NCBI GenBank assembly: GCA_902531175.1
Contig: CACADE010000002.1
Span: forward strand, 186,001-250,000
Origin: an uncultured Pelagibacteraceae bacterium
GTDB taxonomy: Bacteria; Pseudomonadota; Alphaproteobacteria; Pelagibacterales; Pelagibacteraceae
Direction of reading: 5' to 3'
Length of the DNA: 64,000 nucleotides
Both the position numbers and the translations under genes were made by a program. How positions within the stretch are numbered: the first letter of the stretch is position 1; each line of letters starts with the position of its first letter. The notes beneath the pieces are model-generated. The model had not been told where the DNA came from, did not search any database, and saw nothing but the letters and a program-made list of their open reading frames with translations. Shown in pieces: positions 46,539 through 56,330 of this stretch.

Positions 46539-47828
46539 TTATCTACCAATACTAAAATAATTTATTTTATTTTTTTTCATTTCAGAAGTTGAGTAAAGAT
46601 TTCTCATATCAAAAACTTTAAAATTTCTTTTTTTTGTAATTTTTTTAAAGTTGAGTTGCTTAAATTCATTCCATTCTGTATGAATAATTATTAAATCTGC
46701 ACTTTTACAAGCATCTTTTATATTATCAAAAAAGTTTATTTTTTTAGATTTTAATTCCTTTTTCTTGCCGGTTGGTTCGTAATAATTTACATGTGCACCC
46801 TTCCTTATCAAAGATGGTATCATTTTTAATGAAGAGGACTCTCTCATGTCATCAGTTCCTGGTTTAAAGGTAACACCCAAAAATGTAATATTTTTATTTT
46901 TTATTTTGTTATTCATTATTTTGCTAATTTTATTTAATAATAAATTGGTTCTTTTATCATTTGAATTAATTACTGATTTTACAACTGAAAGATTTGTTTT
47001 AAACATTCGACCAGTTGAAACAAGCGCTCTTGTATCCTTTGGAAAACATGATCCACCATAGGCTGGGCCAGCTCGTAGAAATCTGCTTCCAATCCTTTCA
47101 TCTAAACCCATGCCAATTGCAACTTCTTTAACGTCTATGTTTAATTTTTCAGATAAATTGGCTATTTCATTAATAAATGTAATTTTAGTTGCTAAAAAAG
47201 CGTTTGATGCATATTTAATTAGTTCTGCTGATCGTCTAGAAGTATGAAAATATCTTCCACCCTTCTTAATTAAAGGTAGATATAATTTTTTCATTATTTT
47301 ATTTGCTTTATTGCTGCTAGTACCGACAACAACTCTATCTGGGAATTGAAAATCTCTAATAGCTTCACCTTCTCTTAAAAATTCAGGATTAGATACAACA
47401 TCAAACTTATTTTTATTTATATTTGATTTTAAAATTTTTGTGATTTTATCACCAGTGGTAACTGGGACTGTAGATTTGGTAACTATTATTTTATACCTAT
47501 TTAGATTAGATTTTATACTTTTGGTAACATTAAATACATATTTCAAATCAGCTTTATTATTTTTGGTAGGAGTTCCAACGCAAATAAATATGATATCTGA
47601 CTTTTTTATTGAGCTAGAAATATCTGTTGTAAATAAAAGTCTTTTTTTTTTTAAATTTCTTACAACCAATTCATGAAGACCAGGTTCATAAATTGGGATT
47701 ATTCCTTTATTTAATTTTTCTACAATTTCTCTGTTAATATCAACACATGTAACTGTATTACCTAGGTCAGAAAAACAGGCTCCACTTACTAAACCAACAT
47801 AACCAGATCCTATAATACAAATTTTCAT
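46539..47828 (-). CDS. ugd: UDP-glucose 6-dehydrogenase
   Basis: A 429-residue NAD-dependent enzyme oxidising UDP-glucose to UDP-glucuronate. The N-terminal MKICIIGSGYVGLVSGACFSDLG is the NAD fold; VVSNPEFLREGEAIRDFQFPDRVVVG and the catalytic cysteine in GPAYGGSCFPKDTRAL (about residue 257) are intact; FLGVTFKPGTDDMRESS is the C-terminal UDP-binding start. It overlaps galU by four bases, an expected pair for UDP-sugar supply. Confidence 0.97.
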   Translation of the reverse strand: MKICIIGSGYVGLVSGACFSDLGNTVTCVDINREIVEKLNKGIIPIYEPGLHELVVRNLKKKRLLFTTDISSSIKKSDIIFICVGTPTKNNKADLKYVFNVTKSIKSNLNRYKIIVTKSTVPVTTGDKITKILKSNINKNKFDVVSNPEFLREGEAIRDFQFPDRVVVGTSSNKANKIMKKLYLPLIKKGGRYFHTSRRSAELIKYASNAFLATKITFINEIANLSEKLNIDVKEVAIGMGLDERIGSRFLRAGPAYGGSCFPKDTRALVSTGRMFKTNLSVVKSVINSNDKRTNLLLNKISKIMNNKIKNKNITFLGVTFKPGTDDMRESSSLKMIPSLIRKGAHVNYYEPTGKKKELKSKKINFFDNIKDACKSADLIIIHTEWNEFKQLNFKKITKKRNFKVFDMRNLYSTSEMKKNKINYFSIGR

Positions 47829-48639
47829 AGCTTAGAAATTTCAATTCCAGATTTAATATAACCTTTCATAGATCCGCAATCTAAATAATTACCTGCAAAT
47901 TTGTGTCCAATGAATAAATATTGATCTAATATCATTCGTCTTATTGCATCTGTAATATGTATTTCACCACCTTTACCTTTTTTTTGATTTTGTAGATAAT
48001 GAAAAATTTTCTTTGATAATATATATCTACCTATAACTGCGTTATTTGAAGGTGCATCTTTAGTATTAGGTTTTTCAATTACATCTGCAATTTTAAAATT
48101 TAATTTGTCAATATTTTTTTTAATTGAATAAATTCCCCAACGATCTACATTATTTTTTTTAACTTTCATGCTAGCCATTACAGATCCTTTTAATTTTTTA
48201 TGAATTTTTATCATATCTTTTGAACAATTCTTTTTCATAATTAAATCATCAGGTAACAACATTAAAAAATAGTCATTTTTTATAAACTTTTTTGTTTTGA
48301 GTACAGCATCACCAGTTCCCATGGGTTTATTTTGATAAACAAATTTGATTTTTTTCTAAAAAAAAGAATTTTTTTATACTCTTTAATTATTCTGGGATCT
48401 TTCTTTTTTTTAATAATTGATTTGTAAAAATTATCATTATTGAAATATTTCCTTATCATCTCTTTTTTTTTTGAAATAATAAAAATTATTTCACTTACAC
48501 CAGCTTCAATACATTCATCTAAAATATACTCAATACCTGGTTTTCCATTGATTGGAAGCAGTTCTTTAGGAAAAACACTTGTTAAAGGTAGCAAACGTGT
48601 ACCCAAACCGGCAAGAGGAATAATAGCTTGTTTAATCAT
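47825..48639 (-). pseudogene. galU: UTP-glucose-1-phosphate uridylyltransferase, split by a -1 frame change
   Basis: Two overlapping ORFs encode the halves of one GalU. The first begins MIKQAIIPLAGLGTRLLPLTSVFPKELLPINGKPGIEYIL (nucleotide-binding signature). The second contains KPMGTGDAVLKTKK, DRWGIYSI, VIEKPNTKDAPSNNAVIGRYIL and KGKGGEIHITDAIRRM. Frame 0 is good up to RKK (codons AGA AAA AAA); continuing in the -1 frame gives IKFVYQNKPMG without a stop. Just upstream, the -1 frame has a TAG, so the shift must occur at or after the A run. The joined protein would be about 271 residues. It may be a functional recoded gene, a mutation or a sequencing error; ugd overlaps it. Confidence 0.88.
48325..48358 (-). 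promoter_or_regulatory. Possible -1 frameshift site in galU (A-AAA-AAA plus hairpin)
   Basis: On the minus strand the heptamer AAAAAAA (48349-48355) is in frame as A-AAA-AAA, a standard slippery pattern. After an 8-base spacer comes GTTTAT-CAAA-ATAAAC (48325-48340), a 6-bp stem with a 4-base loop. A -1 slip restores the GalU frame. The stem is AU-rich and weak, and homopolymers also suit transcriptional slippage, so function is uncertain. Confidence 0.4.
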
Positions 48640-48673
48640 TAAGATGTTTTACTTATAATCATATTTATTAAAA

Positions 48674-49477
48674 ATGAAAATTTTAAAAAATATTTTTGAA
48701 CTAAATAAGGCAGTAAAAAATTACAAAAATGTTGGATTTGTACCTACAATGGGGGGAATTCATAAAGGCCACGTATCTTTAATAAAAATTTCACAAAAAA
48801 ATAACAAAGAAACGATAGTAAGTATTTTCGTCAATCCAACACAATTTAATCAAAAAAAAGATTTTAATAATTATCCTAGAAATATAAGAAAAGATATTTC
48901 AATATTAAAAAAACTAAAAGTTAATTATTTGTTTTTACCAGAGGTCAAGGAAATTTATAAAAATAGAATGAAGAATTTTAAACTTAATAAATCTGATAAA
49001 ATTTTATGTGCTAAATATAGAAAAGGTCATTTTGAAGGTGTATTAAACGTTATGAATAGATTGTTATCTATTGTTAAATCTAAGTGTGTTTATATGGGTG
49101 AAAAAGATTTTCAACAATACATGTTAATTAAAAGAATATTAGGTAAAAAATATAAAATAAATATTGTTGGTTGCCCTACCATTCGAGAAAATAATAAAAT
49201 TGCTTTATCCACAAGAAACAAATTGTTAAATAAATCATACATAAAAAAAGCATCAAAAATAGCCATCAAATTAGATAAATTAAAAAAATTATCAAAAACA
49301 AATAAATTTGTGGATTTGTCAAAATCCAAATACGAGCTTGAAAATAAATTTAAAATTAAAATTGATTATCTTGAATTTAGAGATGAGAAAAAAATGAAAT
49401 TAGATAATTTTAAATCTAAATATAGACTATTTATTGCCTATCATATTAATGGAGTAAGATTAATTGATAATTTTTGA
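48674..49477 (+). CDS. panC: Pantothenate synthetase
   Basis: A 267-residue ATP-dependent ligase joining pantoate and beta-alanine. GFVPTMGGIHKGHVSLIK contains the H-x-G-H ATP motif; SIFVNPTQFNQKKDFNNYPR, YMGEKDFQQYMLIKR and IALSTRNKLL are the substrate-binding motifs. The order and length are close to the family's 280. It is divergent from galU (34 bases) and its stop abuts the opposite-strand mgtE stop. Confidence 0.94.
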   Translation: MKILKNIFELNKAVKNYKNVGFVPTMGGIHKGHVSLIKISQKNNKETIVSIFVNPTQFNQKKDFNNYPRNIRKDISILKKLKVNYLFLPEVKEIYKNRMKNFKLNKSDKILCAKYRKGHFEGVLNVMNRLLSIVKSKCVYMGEKDFQQYMLIKRILGKKYKINIVGCPTIRENNKIALSTRNKLLNKSYIKKASKIAIKLDKLKKLSKTNKFVDLSKSKYELENKFKIKIDYLEFRDEKKMKLDNFKSKYRLFIAYHINGVRLIDNF

Positions 49478-50851
49478 TTATAAGAAATAAGCTCCTACAC
49501 CTAAGAAAGATACAAATCCAATTACATCTGTTATTGTTGTAACAAATACACTAGAAGAAATTGCAGGATCAATTTTCATTTTATTTAATGTTACAGGTAC
49601 TAGAATACCAAAAAGACCAGCAACAATCATAGTTAAAACCATTGAAATTGAAATTATTAGGGAGAGCTGGATATCATTAAACCATAGTTGAACTATCAAA
49701 GAACTTATAATTGCAAAAATAACTCCATTTAAAACTCCAATATTGAATTCTTTAATTATATTATTCGTAAAATTATTTTTTGTTAAATCCTGTGTTGCTA
49801 AAGATCTTACTGTGACAGCCAATGTTTGCATGCCAGCGTTACCACCCATTGATGCTACAATTGGCATTAAAAAAGCCAATACTACCATTTGCTCTATAGT
49901 GGCACCAAATAAACTAATGCAATAAGTTGCTAGAAAAGCAGTAAACAAGTTTAATAACAACCAATTAAATCTTCTCTTAGTTTTTGTTATTACTCCATCA
50001 GTTATTTCTTCATCACCTACTCCAGCTAATCTAAGTGCGTCCTCTTCAGCTTCCTCTTTTAATACTGTTAGGACGTCATCATAAGCTATCATCCCAACTA
50101 ATTTGTCAGACTTATCCACTACAGCAGCCGAACTCAAATTATAATTTTCAAATAAATTACCGACTTCCTCTCTATCCATATCAACCGGTATTAGTGTTTG
50201 AGATTCAGCCATAATAGACATCATTTTTGTATCTCTTGGTGTTCTTAATACTCTTGATGAAGGAACTGTACCAATGGGTTTGAATTCTTGATCAACTATA
50301 AATATTTCTAGAAATTCTTCAGGAAGTTCTTTATTTTCTCTTAAATAGTCTATCGTTTGTCCTACAGACCAATTACTTGGTATAGCCGTAAATTCACGCT
50401 GCATTAATCTAGCAGCAGAGTCTTCTGGATAGCTTAAGCTTTCAAGTAATGCAAATCGGTCTTTTGGGGGTAATGAGCTAAGGATTGTATTTTTATCTTT
50501 TTCGTCTACATTTTCTAAAATCTTAATTGCATCATCCGACTCTAAATTTTTTAGTATGTTAACTATTGAGTCTGATGATAGATAAGCAATCATCTCAGAC
50601 TGAATTGATTCATTTAATTCAACAAAGACTTCAGGATCAACTTTAAAACTATTTAGTTTTATTAAATTTTCTCTATCATTTTGACTTAAATGTTCAATTA
50701 TGTCAGCAGCATCTGCTGGATGCATAGCATTGAACGAATTTGTAATAAATTCGGCATCATTTGAGGCAATTTTATCTGTGACAACTTTGATGAATTCTTT
50801 GTTAAATTCAAAGTTAACTTTTTTATCTTTTAATTTTTTCACTATAGTCAT
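49478..50851 (-). CDS. mgtE: Magnesium transporter MgtE
   Basis: A 457-residue Mg2+ channel. The cytosolic N-domain (about 30-135) includes HPADAADIIEHLSQNDRENLI; two CBS domains follow (about 140-265), with LVGMIAYDDVLTVLKEEAEEDALRLAGV; then five membrane segments with FLMPIVASMGGNAGMQTLAV and the C-terminal VFVTTITDVIGFVSFLG pore region. Intracellular Mg2+ gates it in characterised homologues. No room for an M-box riboswitch exists in the 61-base upstream spacer. Confidence 0.96.
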   Translation of the reverse strand: MTIVKKLKDKKVNFEFNKEFIKVVTDKIASNDAEFITNSFNAMHPADAADIIEHLSQNDRENLIKLNSFKVDPEVFVELNESIQSEMIAYLSSDSIVNILKNLESDDAIKILENVDEKDKNTILSSLPPKDRFALLESLSYPEDSAARLMQREFTAIPSNWSVGQTIDYLRENKELPEEFLEIFIVDQEFKPIGTVPSSRVLRTPRDTKMMSIMAESQTLIPVDMDREEVGNLFENYNLSSAAVVDKSDKLVGMIAYDDVLTVLKEEAEEDALRLAGVGDEEITDGVITKTKRRFNWLLLNLFTAFLATYCISLFGATIEQMVVLAFLMPIVASMGGNAGMQTLAVTVRSLATQDLTKNNFTNNIIKEFNIGVLNGVIFAIISSLIVQLWFNDIQLSLIISISMVLTMIVAGLFGILVPVTLNKMKIDPAISSSVFVTTITDVIGFVSFLGVGAYFL

Positions 50852-50912
50852 AAAATTTACCTATAATTTAGTTGGCACTATTAATACAAAATAAAAATAA
50901 TACAAATTTATA

Positions 50913-51536
50913 ATGACAATAGAGATCAAAAAGTCAGTAAAACCAATAAAATATAAATCTGCAATAGATATACTTGAAGATAGATTGGAGCAAATCAAAG
51001 AAAATAAAAATAAAGAACTTATTTGGATACTTGAACATGAAGAGATTTATACAGGTGGAACAAGTTTTAATGATAATGAGATTTTAGACAAATCTATAAA
51101 CTTTATTAAAACGAATAGAGGAGGAAAAATAACATATCATGGTCCTGGTCAATTGGTTTTTTATTTTGTGATTGACTTAAACAAAAGAGGCAAAAATATA
51201 AAAAAAATTATAACTGCAATTGAAAAGACAATAATAAATACTCTAAAAAATTACGATATAAAGTGTTTTGCTGATCAAAAGAATATTGGAATTTGGTTTG
51301 AACACAAATCTGGTAAAATAGATAAAATTGCAGCAATAGGCATAAAAGTAAAGAAGTGGATCGCTTATCACGGTTTTGCATTAAATATTTCTAATGATCT
51401 TAATGTTTATAAAAAGATAGTTCCTTGTGGAGTTAGAGATAGAGGGGTTTCAAATTTAATAAAGATCAAAAAACAAAATTATAAAAATATTGAAAATGAT
51501 TTGATAAGGAATTTTCTATTAAATATTAAAAATTAA
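50913..51536 (+). CDS. lipB: Octanoyl-[ACP]:protein N-octanoyltransferase
   Basis: A 207-residue transferase loading octanoyl groups onto lipoyl domains. [22 protein letters not shown] is the substrate channel motif; the lysine in [21 protein letters not shown] and the acyl-cysteine in [13 protein letters not shown] (about residue 171) form the catalytic dyad. Its 3' end overlaps the convergent pseudouridine synthase by 11 bases. Lipoyl is needed for 2-oxoacid dehydrogenases and the glycine cleavage system. Confidence 0.95.
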   Translation: MTIEIKKSVKPIKYKSAIDILEDRLEQIKENKNKELIWILEHEEIYTGGTSFNDNEILDKSINFIKTNRGGKITYHGPGQLVFYFVIDLNKRGKNIKKIITAIEKTIINTLKNYDIKCFADQKNIGIWFEHKSGKIDKIAAIGIKVKKWIAYHGFALNISNDLNVYKKIVPCGVRDRGVSNLIKIKKQNYKNIENDLIRNFLLNIKN

Positions 51537-52434
51537 GTCTTTTAGTTTTTAACATATTTCTGAAATAATCTGGCGGTGTGGCTCTAAAAGTATATTTTTT
51601 TTCATTTATTTTAAATTTTATTTCATAGGAATGTAACATTAGATTTTTATTATTTATTTTTGAGTTATTTGTTGAATTATATTTTTTATCACCAATAATA
51701 GAATTTCCTAAATTAAATAATTGTTTTCTTAGTTGGTGTTTTCTTCCTGTAATTGGATTTAGCTGTATGAAGGTCGCATTATTATTTTTATCTAAGATTT
51801 CATATTTTGTTTCAGCTTTTTCAACAATTTTTTTTTTATTTTCAAATCTTAACAAATCATCTTTTATCACACCTTTATCAAATAAAATTAATTCACCATT
51901 ACATATTGCTAAATATGTTTTATAAACCTTTCTTAATCTAAAAAGTGAAGTTAGCAGTTGGGCTGTTTCCCTATTCTTTGCAATTATAAAAACACCAGAA
52001 GTATCCTTATCTAATCTATGAACAGAATAAGGTTTCTCATCTCTAAATAAATTACTTTTTGCAAATATATCAATTATATTCTTTTTAGATTTTGTGCCAC
52101 CCTGCACTGAAATTCCTGATTGTTTATTTAGAACAACAAAATTATCATTATTTTCAATAATTAAATCTTCATTTTCTTTTATTATTTCATTACTTGGATT
52201 ATATTTTTTTTTGAGTTGCTCAATTTTTTCCTCAAAATTTAAATTATAAATATTAAGTTTGTCACCAGTTTTAACTTTTTGGGAGCTTTTTACTTTTTTT
52301 TGATTTAATTTTAATTTTCCATTTCTTAGGTTTTTTTCAATGAGTCCTTGTGGAATTTTTCCTAAATGATTTCGAATAAATCTATCAATACGCATGCCAT
52401 TAAAAGATTTATCTACGTTAATTGATTTTTTCAT
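51526..52434 (-). CDS. rluC: RluA-family pseudouridine synthase (RluC-like)
   Basis: A 302-residue rRNA-modification enzyme. The S4 domain (about 13-60) contains [34 protein letters not shown], then the catalytic motif [18 protein letters not shown] holds the active Asp, and [17 protein letters not shown] completes the core. The RluA family is certain; RluC versus RluD is inferred from length and S4 pattern. It is downstream of a secreted lyase-like gene with a two-base gap. Confidence 0.85.
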   Translation of the reverse strand: MKKSINVDKSFNGMRIDRFIRNHLGKIPQGLIEKNLRNGKLKLNQKKVKSSQKVKTGDKLNIYNLNFEEKIEQLKKKYNPSNEIIKENEDLIIENNDNFVVLNKQSGISVQGGTKSKKNIIDIFAKSNLFRDEKPYSVHRLDKDTSGVFIIAKNRETAQLLTSLFRLRKVYKTYLAICNGELILFDKGVIKDDLLRFENKKKIVEKAETKYEILDKNNNATFIQLNPITGRKHQLRKQLFNLGNSIIGDKKYNSTNNSKINNKNLMLHSYEIKFKINEKKYTFRATPPDYFRNMLKTKRLNF

Positions 52435-52436
52435 TT

Positions 52437-53354
52437 TTATTTTAGTTCATTGCAACTATAATTTTCCTGATCTAGCCTAAGGTCTTTGCACTTTTTACCT
52501 ATAGCTATGGAGTCATAATATACAATTGTATCAGCCCTTTTCGGAGGATTACCTTTATGCATTATATTAAACCTATTAATATTACTTTTGTATATTCCAA
52601 ACTTCATATACGACTGTTTACTTATATTATTATTAGTTAACCCATTATAATTAACTACTAGTTCATTATTAGCCCAAATCTTAATAAAACTCTTATTTGG
52701 CCAATCAACAAATTCTATATTAATAACAAAATCATTCCATTTACCTTTAACATTTTTTGCTTCTAAAATTTTATAAGTGTCAAAACCTCCAAAACTATGA
52801 TTTACAAAATCTGTCCATTGCAAATCCCCATTTGGAGCAATTCTAAACATAAAATTTACTGGACCCGCTTTAGAATGTATTTGCCATATAGTATTACTTA
52901 TAGGAATAGTAAATTCACTATTGTCCGGGATATAAATACTAAATTTAAACCATGTATTTTTTGACTTTAATCCTAACATGCTAACTTCAGATCTTTCTCT
53001 AAAGGTATTGCACTCGTCTGATTTTCTTTGTTGACCACAATCACCATCACCATTTTTAAATTTCCATGCAATTTTGCCAGATCTAACAATTTTATTTTGA
53101 ATTAACAATCCATCCTTTGGAAAGTTATATAAAGGTGACAAGTGCATTCTACATTCGGTTTTTTTTCCATGACTCCATTGGCAGTCAATATTTGATAAGT
53201 CTATTAAATCTTTTTCATTATTTAAATTAAACCAAGGCATGTTATCGTCACCTAAGGTATAAAATTTTAAGCCATCAATTTTTGGTGGATTTGCTTTTAA
53301 ATTATTAGTTATAAAAAAAAATATTATAATTATTTGAAAAATTATATTTTTCAT
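52437..53354 (-). CDS. Secreted protein with a polysaccharide lyase-like jelly-roll
   Basis: A 305-residue protein with a signal peptide (MKNIIFQIIIIFFFITNNLKA, about 21 residues). Motifs ERSEVSMLGLKSKNTWFKFSIYIP, NTIWQIHSKAGPVNFMFRI, WNDFVINIEFVDWPNKSFIKIWANNELVVNY and YMKFGIYKSNI resemble heparin-lyase/glucuronan-lyase-like folds (Polysacc_lyase type). Six cysteines suggest disulfides in a periplasmic protein. Substrate unknown; a uronic-acid-containing glycan is possible. Catalytic residues could not be assigned. Confidence 0.65.
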   Translation of the reverse strand: MKNIIFQIIIIFFFITNNLKANPPKIDGLKFYTLGDDNMPWFNLNNEKDLIDLSNIDCQWSHGKKTECRMHLSPLYNFPKDGLLIQNKIVRSGKIAWKFKNGDGDCGQQRKSDECNTFRERSEVSMLGLKSKNTWFKFSIYIPDNSEFTIPISNTIWQIHSKAGPVNFMFRIAPNGDLQWTDFVNHSFGGFDTYKILEAKNVKGKWNDFVINIEFVDWPNKSFIKIWANNELVVNYNGLTNNNISKQSYMKFGIYKSNINRFNIMHKGNPPKRADTIVYYDSIAIGKKCKDLRLDQENYSCNELK

Positions 53355-53419
53355 TTAGTTAATATAAAATATTAGATAATTGTTTTACAACATCAATTAA
53401 ATAAAATATGAATTAAATA

Positions 53420-53863
53420 CTAAGCTGTAGCTTGCTTTTTGTCTTCAACTTTTGGTGTATCTTTAGTTGGGTTCTTTTTCTTTTTATCAACTCTTTTTGC
53501 TTCAACATCTCTATCTACAAACTCAATTACTGCCATTGGCGCATTATCACCATATCTAAATCCAGCCTTGATAATTCTCGTATATCCACCTTTTCTATTT
53601 TCGTATCTTTTAGAAAGAGTTTTTTTAACTTTATTTGTAGATTTAATATCTTGCAATTTTGAAATTAAAGTTTTTGTATTAGATAAAGTATCTTTCTTAC
53701 CCAATGTGATAATTTTATCAGCTTGAGGTTTTAAAACTTTTGCTTTGGGCAATGTTGTTGTGATTTGCTCATATTTTATTAATGAGTTGAGCATGTTTTT
53801 AATCAAAGCTTTTCTATGTTCAGAAGTTCTGTTGAGCTTTTTATAGCCCATTTTGTGTCTCAT
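53420..53863 (-). CDS. rplQ: 50S ribosomal protein L17
   Basis: A 147-residue L17, last gene of the alpha operon. [42 protein letters not shown] is the conserved start and [28 protein letters not shown] the conserved core. A roughly 25-residue lysine-rich C-terminal tail ([21 protein letters not shown]) is extra relative to short L17s. It overlaps the rpoA stop by one base. Confidence 0.97.
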   Translation of the reverse strand: MRHKMGYKKLNRTSEHRKALIKNMLNSLIKYEQITTTLPKAKVLKPQADKIITLGKKDTLSNTKTLISKLQDIKSTNKVKKTLSKRYENRKGGYTRIIKAGFRYGDNAPMAVIEFVDRDVEAKRVDKKKKNPTKDTPKVEDKKQATA

Positions 53864-54891
53864 TAGATAGCTTCCTCTAGTTTTTTAGATAATTCAGCAA
53901 TATTGTCCGGTGGCCAGTTTGGAATTTCCATTCCAAGATATAATGACATTCCAGTTAATACTTCTTTAATTTCATTTAATGATTTTCTACCAAAGTTAGG
54001 AGTTCTTAACATTTCACCTTCGGATTTTTGAACTAAATCACCAATATAAATAATATTGTCATTCTTTAAGCAATTCATCGATCTTACAGAAAGTTCTAGC
54101 TCATCTACTTTTCTTAATAAATTTTTATTAAATTCAGGTTCTGCTGGTTGCTCTTTAACAATCATTTCTTGAGGTTCGTCAAAATTTACAAACATACCTA
54201 ATTGATCTTGAAAAATTCTTGCTGAATAAGCTACAGCATCCTCTGCGGATATTGATCCATTTGTTTCAACTTCCATTGTTAATTTATCATAATCCAATGC
54301 TTTGCCTTCTCTTGCGGTACTTACTGAATAAGAAACCTTTTTCACTGGGCTATACAAAGAGTCTATTGCGATTAAACCTAGTGGTGGCTCCTCTGGTTTA
54401 TTCATTTCGGCTGAAATATAACCTTTTCCAGTACCAACAGTCATCTCCATGTGAAAATTTGTATTATCATCTAAATTACATATCACTAGATCAGGATTTA
54501 AAATTTCAATATCTGCAATTGGAGTTATATTTGATGCTTTAATTTCCCCAGGGCCTTTGGCATCTAAAATTAATTTTTTAGGTTCTTCTGATGAACTTTT
54601 TAAGGCAAGAGATTTTATATTTAGAACAATATCGGTAACGTCCTCTCTCACACCTTTTATAGAAGTAAATTCATGTAAAACGCCATCGATTTGTATAGCT
54701 GTTACAGCCGTTCCTCTTATGGATGAAAGGAGAATTCTTCTCAGTGAATTGCCAAGAGTCAAACCATAACCTTTTTCTAAAGGTTCAGCTGTTATTTTAG
54801 CATAAGATTTGTCATCACTTAATTGAACATCTAATTTTGTAGGCTTAATTAAAGATTTCCAATTTTTTGTATTTACTTCAGTTTGTTCCAT
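53863..54891 (-). CDS. rpoA: RNA polymerase alpha subunit
   Basis: A 342-residue subunit that nucleates polymerase assembly. The N-terminal domain has [22 protein letters not shown] and [19 protein letters not shown]; the C-terminal domain has [55 protein letters not shown], which binds UP elements and activators. The position between rpsK and rplQ is standard. Confidence 0.98.
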   Translation of the reverse strand: MEQTEVNTKNWKSLIKPTKLDVQLSDDKSYAKITAEPLEKGYGLTLGNSLRRILLSSIRGTAVTAIQIDGVLHEFTSIKGVREDVTDIVLNIKSLALKSSSEEPKKLILDAKGPGEIKASNITPIADIEILNPDLVICNLDDNTNFHMEMTVGTGKGYISAEMNKPEEPPLGLIAIDSLYSPVKKVSYSVSTAREGKALDYDKLTMEVETNGSISAEDAVAYSARIFQDQLGMFVNFDEPQEMIVKEQPAEPEFNKNLLRKVDELELSVRSMNCLKNDNIIYIGDLVQKSEGEMLRTPNFGRKSLNEIKEVLTGMSLYLGMEIPNWPPDNIAELSKKLEEAI

Positions 54892-55329
54892 TTACACTCT
54901 CCTTTTCTTTGGTGGTCTTGTGCCATTATGGGGCATAGGTGTTGTATCTTTTATAGAAATTATTTTAAAACCTCTAGCTTGCAAAGCTCTCAATGCAGTT
55001 TCACGTCCTGATCCTGGACCTTTTACTTCAACAGATAAAACTTTCATTCCTACCTCTAATGCTTTAGCAGCTGCAGCATCAGCTGCAACTTGAGCTGCAT
55101 ATGGAGTAGATTTTCGCGACCCTTTAAATCCCTTTTGACCAGCTGATGCCCACGAAACTACATTTCCACTAGTATCAGCGATAGATACAATAGTATTATT
55201 AAATGTAGATTGAACATATGCTATTCCATTTAAAATATTCTTTTTTCCCTTTTTTTTCTTTGAATAAGAACTTTTTTTTGACTTAGTTTCTATTTTCTGA
55301 TCTTTATTTTCTGTTGCTTCTTTTTTCAT
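54892..55329 (-). CDS. rpsK: 30S ribosomal protein S11 with lysine-rich N-terminal extension
   Basis: A 145-residue S11. [49 protein letters not shown] and [42 protein letters not shown] are conserved. The first 30 residues are lysine-rich and unlike the short start of most S11. Abuts rpoA and overlaps rpsM by one base. Confidence 0.97.
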   Translation of the reverse strand: MKKEATENKDQKIETKSKKSSYSKKKKGKKNILNGIAYVQSTFNNTIVSIADTSGNVVSWASAGQKGFKGSRKSTPYAAQVAADAAAAKALEVGMKVLSVEVKGPGSGRETALRALQARGFKIISIKDTTPMPHNGTRPPKKRRV

Positions 55330-55712
55330 TATTTTTTAAGTGGAGTTAATTTTTTACCCGCAATCGCAATTGCTTTTCCTTTTCTAGTCCTTGAATTACA
55401 TCTCGTTCTTTGACCTCTTACAGGAAGTTTTTTTCTATGCCTAGATCCTCTGTACGTAGCAAGATCAATTAATCTTTTTATACTTAATGATGTTTCTCTT
55501 CTCAAATCACCTTCAACAGTAAATTTTTGATCAATATACTCTCTAATTTTTAAAATTTGATCATCTGTCAACTCATTAACCCTTTTTGATTTTGGTATTT
55601 CTAATTCAGAACAAATTTGTTGAGAAAATTTATTCCCAATTCCATAAATATAGGTAAGTCCAACATGAACTAATTTATTTTGTGGAATGTTAACACCTGC
55701 AATACGAGCCAT
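55329..55712 (-). CDS. rpsM: 30S ribosomal protein S13
   Basis: A 127-residue S13. [26 protein letters not shown] and [35 protein letters not shown] are diagnostic. It follows adk after a 54-base spacer in which I see no rpmJ; in alphaproteobacteria rpmJ is normally elsewhere. Confidence 0.97.
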   Translation of the reverse strand: MARIAGVNIPQNKLVHVGLTYIYGIGNKFSQQICSELEIPKSKRVNELTDDQILKIREYIDQKFTVEGDLRRETSLSIKRLIDLATYRGSRHRKKLPVRGQRTRCNSRTRKGKAIAIAGKKLTPLKK

Positions 55713-55766
55713 AGTTTTGTGATAAATTGTGCCTTTTATATAATAAGATTAATCAAAGTCAATGTC

Positions 55767-56330
55767 TTAAACCTTCAGAAAAGCCTCTATTTTACTTGTT
55801 ATTTGATCAATTTCTAAAGTTCCATCAATTTCATGAAAATTAGAATTTTGAGAATAGTAATCTAATACTGGTTTAGTCGTTTCAATATAAGTATCATACC
55901 TTTTCAATATAGTATCTAAATCATCGTCAGATCTTTTTTCTAAAATTTTTCTTTTTTCAATTCTTTTTATTATAGTTTGTTTATCTACATTTAGAAAAAA
56001 GATATAATTAATCTTTTGATTTGAATTCGCTAATAATTCATCAAGATTTTTAGCTTGATCTAAAGATCTAGGATAACCATCAAATATTAATTTTTCTTTT
56101 TTATTAGGATCAAAAACATGATTTTTTAAAAGGTTATTAACAATCTCATCACTAACAAATTTTCCTTCATTCATATTACTTATTATTTTTTTTCCTATAT
56201 CTGAATCTTTTTTAATTTCTTCTCTTAAAATGTCACCTGTAGAAATTTGATATCCATTTAATTTTTTTACTAAATATTTAGCTTGAGTGCCTTTCCCAGC
56301 TCCAGGAGGACCAAACAAAATGATATTCAC
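55767..56330 (-). CDS. adk: Adenylate kinase (GTG start)
   Basis: A 187-residue short-type adenylate kinase (no zinc-LID insertion). MNIILFGPPGAGKGTQAKYLVK is the P-loop, followed by ISTGDILREEIK and LIFDGYPRSLDQAKNLDEL. Start is GTG, and it abuts the secY stop. It follows secY in the ribosomal cluster, as in many bacteria. Confidence 0.96.
   Translation of the reverse strand: MNIILFGPPGAGKGTQAKYLVKKLNGYQISTGDILREEIKKDSDIGKKIISNMNEGKFVSDEIVNNLLKNHVFDPNKKEKLIFDGYPRSLDQAKNLDELLANSNQKINYIFFLNVDKQTIIKRIEKRKILEKRSDDDLDTILKRYDTYIETTKPVLDYYSQNSNFHEIDGTLEIDQITSKIEAFLKV

Noticed and set aside
50852-50912. M-box magnesium riboswitch upstream of mgtE
   Set aside because: The divergent spacer to lipB is only 61 bases, too short for an M-box.
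53439-53726. Plus-strand ORFs opposite rplQ
   Set aside because: Shadow of a lysine-rich ribosomal protein gene; no independent support.
55713-55766. Possible rpmJ between adk and rpsM
   Set aside because: No L36-like translation is seen in this 54-base spacer, and alphaproteobacteria usually encode rpmJ elsewhere.
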